10,873 nt of DNA from an uncultured bacterium (GTDB lineage: Bacteria; Cyanobacteriota; Vampirovibrionia; Gastranaerophilales; Gastranaerophilaceae). How positions within the stretch are numbered: the stretch's first letter is position 1; every line of letters begins with the position of its first letter. This document shows, in pieces, positions 1-6,082 of the stretch. The translations under genes and the position numbers were made by a program. Under the pieces are notes generated by a model. The model was not told where the DNA came from and ran no database searches. It worked only from the letters and a program-made list of their open reading frames with translations. The stretch lies in NCBI GenBank assembly GCA_902803265.1, contig CADCPD010000092.1, positions 1 through 10,873 on the forward strand, given 5' to 3'.

Positions 1-24
1 CTATTTTTATTATCACATTTGTAG

Positions 25-30
25 TATAAT
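25..30 (+). promoter_or_regulatory. Candidate -10 box upstream of murC
   Basis: A perfect TATAAT lies at 25-30, 28 bases before the chosen murC start. This would give a short leader of about 20 bases that includes the Shine-Dalgarno. No convincing -35 hexamer is visible at the usual spacing; the window begins there and the DNA is a T-run. In DNA this AT-rich a TATAAT can occur by chance, so the call rests mainly on its position ahead of the first gene of the operon. Confidence 0.4.
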
Positions 31-42
31 TTACATATACTT

Positions 43-49
43 GAGGGGA
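43..49 (+). promoter_or_regulatory. Shine-Dalgarno that fixes the murC start
   Basis: GAGGGGA at 43-49 is followed nine bases later by the ATG at 59. The upstream in-frame TTG (41) overlaps this motif, and the ATG at 50 directly abuts it, so neither can be served by it. The ATG at 59 is the only start with normal spacing. Confidence 0.75.
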
Positions 50-58
50 ATGAAAAAG

Positions 59-1429
59 ATGCAAAATTATCACTTTATTGCAATTGGAGGAATAGGTATG
101 AGCGGATTAGCAAAATACCTGTTAGAACAAGGATTTGAAGTTACAGGTTCAGATGTAAGTACAAGTAAATATATGTTTGAACTTGAAAAACTTGGAGCCA
201 AAGTACACGTAGGTCACGATGAAAAAAATCTTCCGGAAAATTCTATAGTAGTTGTAAGCTCAGCAATAAAAGATAATAATCCTGAATTACAAAAAGCAAA
301 AAAACTTGGAATGAAAATTTATCACCGTTCGGATTTATTAAAAGAAATTTCTGAAAAGTCAAAATGTTTTATTGGTTTTGCAGGTTGTCATGGAAAAACA
401 ACAACAAGTGGTATGGCAAGTTTTGTCTTAGAAAAATCTTCTTATTGTCCGTCTTATGTTGTAGGCGGTATTCTTCCGGAAATTAATACCAATGGCAAAT
501 ATAACAGTAGTCAAGTTTTCGTGGCAGAACTAGATGAAAGTGATGGAACTATTCTTAAATACTTACCTGATATATGTGTGATAAATAATCTTGATGAAGA
601 CCATGTAGATTTTTATACAAATGGTGTAGATTCAATTGTAGAAGTATTTAATAAATTTATTTCTAAACTAAAACCTTCTGCAAAAGTTCTTATTAATACT
701 GATTGTGAGCATAATTTAAGATTGATTGGTAAACCTTTTGTTACGTATGCAATAGATGATAATGATGCTGATTATAAAGCTGAAAATATTGTTTATGGTG
801 CTGGTTTTATAGAATTTGATTTGCTTCATTTTGGAGCTTTTGTTGTACATCTTTCAACAAAATTGATTGGAAAACATAATGTATATAATACTCTTGCAGT
901 TGCTGCAGCCTTAATTGAAGCCGGATATGACATTGAAAAATTAAAAGATTCATTTAAAACTTTTACCGGTATGAAACGAAGATTTCAACTTGTTGGTGAA
1001 GTAAAAGGTGCTCTTATTTATGATGATTATGCCCACCATCCGACAGAGGTTAAAGCTTTATTATCTTCGTTGAGTAGTGCATTTGACAATAAAAATATTA
1101 TTGCAGTTTTTCAACCGCACAGATATACTAGATTACAAAAATTTTGGAAAGAATTTATTGAGGCATTGAAACCTGTTAAAAATATTGTAATTACTGATGT
1201 GTTTGCAGCTTCAGAAAATGAAATTGTAGGTGTTAATTCAGAAAATTTAGTAAAAGAATGTATAAAAGAAGGCCTTTCTGCCAGATATATTAAAGGTTCT
1301 ATGAGTGATGTTGCAAAATGCTTATATCCAGAATTAACAGATAACGATGTTGTTATAGGTATTGGTGCTGGTTCTGTAACTCAATTGGGTCCGGAATTAT
1401 TAAAAATGTCTAACGAAAATAAGGATTAA
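59..1429 (+). CDS. murC: UDP-N-acetylmuramate--L-alanine ligase MurC
   Basis: Cytoplasmic ATP-dependent ligase that adds L-alanine to UDP-MurNAc, the first peptide step of peptidoglycan synthesis. The product is 456 residues, normal for the family. The N-terminal Rossmann-type UDP-binding motif IGGIGMSG is at about 9-16. The ATP P-loop GCHGKTTT is at 109-116 (lysine 113). Next come AELDESDGT (156-164), NLDEDHVDFY (177-186), GKHNVYNTLAV (271-281), GMKRRF (304-309), YDDYAHHPTEV (321-331), QPHRYTR (352-358) and GAGSVTQLGPEL (437-448), covering all three Mur-ligase domains. The YDDYAHHP and QPHRYTR motifs separate MurC from MurD/E/F. One oddity is Cys110 where MurC normally has Thr in the P-loop (GTHGKTT). 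The start at 59 is chosen by Shine-Dalgarno spacing. It is the first gene of the operon, three bases before murB. Confidence 0.97.
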   Translation: MQNYHFIAIGGIGMSGLAKYLLEQGFEVTGSDVSTSKYMFELEKLGAKVHVGHDEKNLPENSIVVVSSAIKDNNPELQKAKKLGMKIYHRSDLLKEISEKSKCFIGFAGCHGKTTTSGMASFVLEKSSYCPSYVVGGILPEINTNGKYNSSQVFVAELDESDGTILKYLPDICVINNLDEDHVDFYTNGVDSIVEVFNKFISKLKPSAKVLINTDCEHNLRLIGKPFVTYAIDDNDADYKAENIVYGAGFIEFDLLHFGAFVVHLSTKLIGKHNVYNTLAVAAALIEAGYDIEKLKDSFKTFTGMKRRFQLVGEVKGALIYDDYAHHPTEVKALLSSLSSAFDNKNIIAVFQPHRYTRLQKFWKEFIEALKPVKNIVITDVFAASENEIVGVNSENLVKECIKEGLSARYIKGSMSDVAKCLYPELTDNDVVIGIGAGSVTQLGPELLKMSNENKD

Positions 1430-1432
1430 CTT

Positions 1433-2335
1433 GTGGATATTGAAGTTTTACACAACATTGATTTGAAAGATTTTTCTTATTTTAAAATCGGTGGAAAAGT
1501 TGAAAATTTGTATTTTCCAAAGAGTATTGATGAGTTTATTTTTCTTTTGATGGATTTGGATAATCCGTTAATTTTTGGTGGTTTTTCTAATGTCTTATTT
1601 TCCTCTGTTGGTGTTAAACAAGACTTAATATGTACATCTAAATTTGATAAATTTGATATAAATGATAGTTACGTTAAAGCCTCAGCAGGTGTAAGAGGTG
1701 CTGTTTTATCAAGAGCCTGTATGGAAAAGTCTTTGACAGGCTTTGAATTTATGTCAGGTTTTCCTGGAACTATTGGCGGAAATATTTATATGAATGCTTC
1801 TGCTCATAAACAGTCTATTTCTGATACCTTATTAAAGGTAAAGGTTTTTAATACTAGCAAAAAAGAAGTAGTCGAATTATTAAAAAACGATTTAAACTTT
1901 GGATATAGAAGTTCTGTTTTTCAAGAAAAACCTTATATCTTATTAGAAGCAGAGTTTGAACTTAGTGTTGATAAGAAAGAAAATATTTCAAATAGAATAA
2001 AAGAAAACAGAGAATTTAGAAAAACTCATCAGCCTCAAAATATTCCGAATGTTGGGAGTATTTTTAGAAATCCGGAAAATAATTCTGCAGGAAAAATACT
2101 AGATGAAGTTGGCGCAAAATTATTAAAAGTTGGCGGGGCAAAAGTTTTTGAAAATCATGCTAATTTTATTGTTAATTATGACAATGCAACGTCGTGTGAT
2201 GTTCTTGAATTAATGTTTGTTATGTACAATAAAGTAAAAGAAAATTTTGGGATAGAGTTAAAACCGGAAGTTAAATATTTCGGAGATATGTCTGAAAGAG
2301 AGAGGGAAATATGCAAAATATTATTTCAAAGATAG
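1433..2335 (+). CDS. murB: UDP-N-acetylenolpyruvoylglucosamine reductase MurB
   Basis: FAD enzyme that uses NADPH to reduce UDP-GlcNAc-enolpyruvate to UDP-MurNAc, the substrate of MurC. The 300-residue length and motif set fit the shorter type II form. Visible motifs are FKIGG (17-21), GFPGTIGGNIYMNAS (109-123), GYRSS (157-161, the conserved Arg159), GSIFRNP (208-214, with Ser209 as likely proton donor), HANFIVN (242-248) and KPEVKYFG (277-284, with Glu279 as likely catalytic acid). The FAD loop reads GGFSNVLF rather than the usual GxGSNLL. The start is GTG, with AAGGA at 1421-1425 seven bases upstream inside the end of murC. The last 25 bases overlap ddl, and the overlapping tail after the PEVKYFG motif is lineage-variable sequence. 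Confidence 0.95.
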   Translation: MDIEVLHNIDLKDFSYFKIGGKVENLYFPKSIDEFIFLLMDLDNPLIFGGFSNVLFSSVGVKQDLICTSKFDKFDINDSYVKASAGVRGAVLSRACMEKSLTGFEFMSGFPGTIGGNIYMNASAHKQSISDTLLKVKVFNTSKKEVVELLKNDLNFGYRSSVFQEKPYILLEAEFELSVDKKENISNRIKENREFRKTHQPQNIPNVGSIFRNPENNSAGKILDEVGAKLLKVGGAKVFENHANFIVNYDNATSCDVLELMFVMYNKVKENFGIELKPEVKYFGDMSEREREICKILFQR

Positions 2336-3267
2336 ATAAAAATGCAAGAATAGCAGTTTTATGCGGTGGTATGTCATCAGAAGCTGATGTTTCTATGCGT
2401 TCAGGTAAAAATTGTTTTGACGCTTTAAAAAGATTAGGGTATAAAAACGCAGAATTAATTGTTGTAGATGAAAATATAGCCGAAACTTTAAAAGAAAAAC
2501 AAATTGAATATGCTTATATTGCTCTTCATGGTAAATATGGCGAAGATGGCTGTATTCAAGGTTTATTGGAAATATTAAAAATTCCTTATACCGGTTGTGG
2601 TGTAATGGCTTCTTCAATTTGTATGAATAAAGAATTTACAAAACGCATTTTAGCAAATTGTCCTGATATACCTCTTATTAAGTCTGTTTTTGTAAAAAAA
2701 GGCGAAAATGTTAAAGAAAAGGTAAAAGAAAAAGGTTTAACTTATCCTTTAATAACAAAACCTGTTTCTGAGGGCTCAAGCTTTGGTATGACAAAAGTTA
2801 ATTCGGAAGAAGAATTGGAAAATGCTTATAATCAGGCTTTAAAATATAATAACGATGTTTTAATTGAAGAATTTGTTAATGGTTTTTTTGTAACTGTTGG
2901 TGTTTTAGAAAATGATGGCGTAACTTTTGCTACAGAAATTTTGCAAATAATGACCAAGACGGAATGGTATGATTTTGATGCTAAATATACAAAAGGTTTA
3001 TCTGAATTTATTCTTCCTGCAAAAATTAGTGACGAAGCAACAAAGTTAATAAAAGATTTAGCAGTAAAAGCACATGTTACTGCTGGTTGTAGCGGTGTCT
3101 CAAGAGTTGATTTTATGGTGGATGGCGAAACTCCTCACTTTTTAGAAATTAATACAAGTCCGGGTATGACTGATACAAGCGATTTGCCTGCTCAATCATT
3201 GGCAATTGGTATTGATTATGATACACTTGTTTTGTTAATACTTAACAGTTGCGGGCTTAATAAATAA
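2311..3267 (+). CDS. ddl: D-alanine--D-alanine ligase Ddl
   Basis: ATP-grasp ligase that joins two D-alanines for the peptidoglycan stem peptide. The 318 residues include GGMSSEADVSMRSG (19-32, with Glu24 matching E. coli DdlB Glu15), HGKYGEDG (73-80), KPVSEGSSFGM (150-160), DAKY (223-226), SRVDFMV (264-270) and FLEINTSPGM (277-286, with magnesium ligands Glu279 and Asn281). Tyr226 sits at the DdlB Tyr216 position, which favours D-Ala-D-Ala over the D-lactate-forming type that carries Phe. Unusually, the ribose-contacting Glu of the GxE motif is Phe193 (GFFVTV at 191-196). The start ATG lies inside murB; GAGGGA at 2302-2307 supports it, and the protein needs this N-terminus to keep its first strand. 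Translational coupling to murB is likely. Confidence 0.95.
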   Translation: MQNIISKIDKNARIAVLCGGMSSEADVSMRSGKNCFDALKRLGYKNAELIVVDENIAETLKEKQIEYAYIALHGKYGEDGCIQGLLEILKIPYTGCGVMASSICMNKEFTKRILANCPDIPLIKSVFVKKGENVKEKVKEKGLTYPLITKPVSEGSSFGMTKVNSEEELENAYNQALKYNNDVLIEEFVNGFFVTVGVLENDGVTFATEILQIMTKTEWYDFDAKYTKGLSEFILPAKISDEATKLIKDLAVKAHVTAGCSGVSRVDFMVDGETPHFLEINTSPGMTDTSDLPAQSLAIGIDYDTLVLLILNSCGLNK

Positions 3268-3269
3268 CT

Positions 3270-4136
3270 ATGTCTGACGAAAATGAAGAATTAGTATATG
3301 ATGAAGAATATATAAAACAACAAATGCTCCAAAATCAAAAGGAGCGTAAATCTCGTAAATCTTTTGCCTGGCTTAAACGCCTCAGAAGATTGCTTAGATT
3401 TTTATTGGTTGTTGGCTTAATTTTATGCTTGTATTATTCGTTAAGATTAAAATATTGGTATTTAAGTCCAAATGCTTTTAATAGTGTACATAACGGATCA
3501 TTAGAAATCGTAAACAATAATATTGTACCATCTGTTAATATATTAAGAGCTCTTAGACAAAATCCGATACCGAGAATACCGATTTATCTTTATAATACAG
3601 ATGAATTAAAAGATGATATTTTGTTACTTGAACCGATAGAAGATGTTTATATCAGAAGATTTTGGCTTCCTGCACGATTACTCGTAATAATAAAAGAAAG
3701 AAAACCAGTTATTACAATTGCTCCAGCTCCAGAAGTTGAACCTATCGCATTTTTTGCAAAGGGCGGTAAGTTAATTGGTAAAGATTATTTACCTTTAGAT
3801 CCAAAATATAAAACAATTAGAGTTTTGTCTTATGGCGTTAGAGGTGATGACTACAGACATTGGACTCCGGATAAGGTTGCCTTAATTGAAAAACTTGCTA
3901 AAACTATCGAAGCGTATACTAAATCTCAAATTGAATATATTGATTTTAGAAATCCAGATGATGTCTATGTAAAATTGCCTGAGGTTAATATTAGGTTAGG
4001 AGAAGTTGATGAGTCTATATTTAACCGATTAAAACGACTTCCTTCTATTTTGCCTCAAATTGTTAATTTAGATAAAAAGATAAAATATCTTGATTTGCGT
4101 TGGGATAATGCTAATTATATAAAACTGGAGGAATAA
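3270..4136 (+). CDS. ftsQ: Cell-division protein FtsQ/DivIB
   Basis: Bitopic divisome protein that links early and late division proteins across the membrane. A charged cytoplasmic tail (1-40, with basic RKSRK and KRLRR stretches) precedes one hydrophobic helix (about 41-60). An extracytoplasmic POTRA-like domain follows (about 77-147). It ends in the typical hydrophobic/ERKP pattern, LLVIIKERKPV. A short Ala/Pro linker (151-155) leads to the beta-rich FtsQ domain, with YIDFRNPDDVYVKL (223-236) and the closing YLDLRWDNANYIKL (273-286). That last region resembles cyanobacterial FtsQ by eye. The length of 288 is normal. The ATG follows the ddl stop by two bases with no recognisable Shine-Dalgarno, and an in-frame stop lies just upstream, so translation probably depends on coupling to ddl. 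FtsQ is poorly conserved; the call rests on architecture plus dcw context. Confidence 0.88.
   Translation: MSDENEELVYDEEYIKQQMLQNQKERKSRKSFAWLKRLRRLLRFLLVVGLILCLYYSLRLKYWYLSPNAFNSVHNGSLEIVNNNIVPSVNILRALRQNPIPRIPIYLYNTDELKDDILLLEPIEDVYIRRFWLPARLLVIIKERKPVITIAPAPEVEPIAFFAKGGKLIGKDYLPLDPKYKTIRVLSYGVRGDDYRHWTPDKVALIEKLAKTIEAYTKSQIEYIDFRNPDDVYVKLPEVNIRLGEVDESIFNRLKRLPSILPQIVNLDKKIKYLDLRWDNANYIKLEE
4127..4132 (+). promoter_or_regulatory. Strong Shine-Dalgarno for nadE
   Basis: GGAGGA at 4127-4132, seven bases before the nadE ATG at 4140, is the best ribosome-binding site in the window. It contrasts with the missing one at ftsQ, so nadE can probably be translated independently of the division genes before it. 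Confidence 0.75.
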
Positions 4137-4139
4137 CAT

Positions 4140-5504
4140 ATGGATGTTAAAGTGTTCCAATTAAAGCTAAAGTATGCTGATTTTCAGTATAATGAAGATG
4201 TTTTGGATAAATACATGGATTTTGATGGTTTATCCGTATTTCCCTCTTTAAAATTTTCAAAAAAATCTTTTGATTATTACGAAAAAATTACTCAAAATTA
4301 TCCTGATAAAACTTTTATCTTTGGAACTATTTTGCTTAAAGATGGAAAAATTTATGATGTTAAAAATGAATTTTTTGAGTACGAAAATAAAAAAGTCTAT
4401 GTAAGTGAAAAATATTCTGAAAATGTTAAATGTGATTTGTATATTCTTGTAAAGAATAATTATTATACAATGGGGGGAATTGAATCATTAATCGAAAATA
4501 TAACAACTCATTCTGATTTTATTTTGGTTAACTCTGTTATGATGGCTGATGAAAATATTTATGCAGGTCAAAGTTTTGCCAAAAATAGAAATAATGAACT
4601 TGTTATGATGCTTCCTCTTTGCGAAGAAGCCACTTTTAAAATTGATTTTTCAAATGTTGTTGAAGAAACTTTTGAATGTAAAGAAGAGCAGGTGTATAAA
4701 GTATTAAAATATGCATTAAATGAATATATGGAAAATTGTGGCTTTAAAAAAGTTGTACTCGGACTTTCCGGAGGTATAGATTCTGCTCTTACTGCGGTTT
4801 TGGCCAGAGATGCAATTGGTGCAGAAAATGTTCATACTATCATGCTTCCTTCTATGTATTCATCTAAAGGAAGTATTGACGATTCATTAAAACTTGTCGA
4901 AAATATCGGTATTTCGACAGAAGAAATATCTATAACGCCTTTATTTAATTCGTTTATGGAAAATGTTGCAAAAGAAAGTAAAGGCGATTTAGCGGAAGAA
5001 AATCTCCAATCACGATTAAGAGGATTAATTTTAATGTTTAAATCAAATCGCGATGGATATCTTCTTTTATCAACAGGAAACAAATCAGAAGTTGCAACAG
5101 GATACGGTACTTTGTACGGAGATATGTGCGGAGGGTTAAATTTAATAGCTGATTTAACCAAAACATATGTCTATAAACTTTCAAACTGGATAAACAGAAA
5201 TGGTGAAATTATACCTCAAAATATTATTGATAAAGCTCCATCTGCAGAATTAAGACCTAATCAAAAAGATCAGGATTCTTTGCCGGATTATGATACGCTT
5301 GACGATATTATTGAAATGTATTTTGAGCAAGAATTATCTGTTGAAGATATTTATGCAAAATATGATAAAGGTCTTGTAGATAGTGTTTTGAAAAAATTCT
5401 ATCATAACGAATTTAAAAGACGTCAGGCATGTTTGGGTATAAGGCTTACTGAAAATGCATTTTGCTCAAATATTAAACTCCCTATAAGTTCAAAGGACTT
5501 TTAA
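4140..5504 (+). CDS. nadE: NAD+ synthetase with degenerate glutaminase domain
   Basis: Final step of NAD synthesis: ATP-dependent amidation of nicotinate adenine dinucleotide. The C-terminal synthetase (about 185-454) is complete. It has PP-loop SGGIDSA (210-216), AEENLQSRLRG (285-295), TGNKSEVATGYGTLYGD (322-338), SAELRPNQKDQDSLPDYD (368-385) and KRRQACLGIRLT (426-437). This is the pattern of glutamine-dependent NadE, not of the short ammonia type. The N-terminal CN-hydrolase domain is only about 180 residues instead of about 260 or more. It still shows a fold remnant (LSVFPSLKFS at 31-40; VNSVMMADENIYAGQSF at 130-146). The catalytic Glu of PELA is Ser36, and no Cys occurs at the ICEDLW position (Lys105 region). 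It therefore probably uses free ammonia or a partner glutaminase. It lies three bases after ftsQ and two before maf. Confidence 0.93.
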   Translation: MDVKVFQLKLKYADFQYNEDVLDKYMDFDGLSVFPSLKFSKKSFDYYEKITQNYPDKTFIFGTILLKDGKIYDVKNEFFEYENKKVYVSEKYSENVKCDLYILVKNNYYTMGGIESLIENITTHSDFILVNSVMMADENIYAGQSFAKNRNNELVMMLPLCEEATFKIDFSNVVEETFECKEEQVYKVLKYALNEYMENCGFKKVVLGLSGGIDSALTAVLARDAIGAENVHTIMLPSMYSSKGSIDDSLKLVENIGISTEEISITPLFNSFMENVAKESKGDLAEENLQSRLRGLILMFKSNRDGYLLLSTGNKSEVATGYGTLYGDMCGGLNLIADLTKTYVYKLSNWINRNGEIIPQNIIDKAPSAELRPNQKDQDSLPDYDTLDDIIEMYFEQELSVEDIYAKYDKGLVDSVLKKFYHNEFKRRQACLGIRLTENAFCSNIKLPISSKDF

Positions 5505-5506
5505 TT

Positions 5507-6073
5507 ATGCATAAATTAATTCTTGCTTCAGGTTCCCCTCGCAGAAAACAGATTCTTTCCGATATGGGACTATATTTTGAAGTTATTAAATCGCCATTTG
5601 AAGAAGAATTTGACCACGAACATTTTACTTATGAAGCTATAGAAAAGCTTGCTTATGGTAAAGCAAAAGCTGTATGCGATTTATTAACAGACGAAAGTTT
5701 AGTTATTGGTGCAGATACGGTTGTTGTTTTAAATGATAAAGTTTTGGGTAAACCAAAAGACTTTGATGAAGCAAAAGCTATGCTTGAAATGTTGTCCAAT
5801 AAAAAACATTTTGTTGTTACTTCAATTTGTGTAATTAATTCTAAAACAAAGTTGTTTAAAATTACCTCCACAACAAGTTATGTTGAGTTTAATTATTTAT
5901 CTGAAAGTGTTATAGAAGATTATATTGTTAAATTTAAGCCATATGATAAGGCAGGTTCCTATGGTATTCAGGAATTGCCTGAATATTTTGTAAAAAGTAT
6001 TGATGGTAGCTTTGAAAATATAATAGGACTTTGTCCAATTGCTTTAAAAAATTTGCTAGACACTTTTAATTAG
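5507..6073 (+). CDS. maf: Maf nucleoside triphosphate pyrophosphatase
   Basis: Maf/HAM1-fold house-cleaning pyrophosphatase, which hydrolyses non-canonical or pyrimidine nucleoside triphosphates (dTTP/UTP type) to monophosphates. The full 188 residues are present. The substrate loop ASGSPRR is at 7-13, the conserved KAKA lysines at about 52-54, IGADTVV at 67-73 (likely catalytic Asp70), LGKP at 80-83 and HFVVTS at 101-106. The YDKAGSYGIQ signature is at 146-155 and SFENIIGL at 168-175. YDKAGSYGIQ matches the YhdE/Maf (dTTP/UTP) subclass better than the YceF (m7GTP) subclass, by eye only. AAAGGA at 5492-5497 serves the ATG, two bases past nadE. It is the last gene of the + strand operon. Maf overproduction affects septation in Bacillus subtilis, so a place behind ftsQ is not surprising. 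Confidence 0.95.
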   Translation: MHKLILASGSPRRKQILSDMGLYFEVIKSPFEEEFDHEHFTYEAIEKLAYGKAKAVCDLLTDESLVIGADTVVVLNDKVLGKPKDFDEAKAMLEMLSNKKHFVVTSICVINSKTKLFKITSTTSYVEFNYLSESVIEDYIVKFKPYDKAGSYGIQELPEYFVKSIDGSFENIIGLCPIALKNLLDTFN

Positions 6074-6082
6074 TTTTTTAAT

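Noticed and set aside
41..58. Longer murC starting at TTG 41 or ATG 50.
   Set aside because: The GAGGGGA ribosome-binding motif overlaps the TTG and abuts the ATG at 50; only ATG 59 has normal spacing.
4431..4433. Cys98 of NadE as the missing glutaminase nucleophile (context KCDLY).
   Set aside because: In nitrilase folds the Cys follows the hydrophobic strand; here Cys98 precedes the DLYILV strand. It is left as the main way the pseudo-glutaminase claim could fail.
4832..5161. Long open frame on the minus strand inside nadE (similarly 2393-2617, 5653-5871, 8474-8785, 10187-10655 in other genes).
   Set aside because: Each lies opposite a well-supported conserved gene and has no recognisable motif of its own or independent support; they are shadows of low-GC coding sequence.
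6044..6081. Inverted repeat TTAAAAAA/TTTTTTAA as a maf terminator.
   Set aside because: The arms are pure A-T, separated by 22 bases and partly inside maf; this is expected by chance in such AT-rich DNA.
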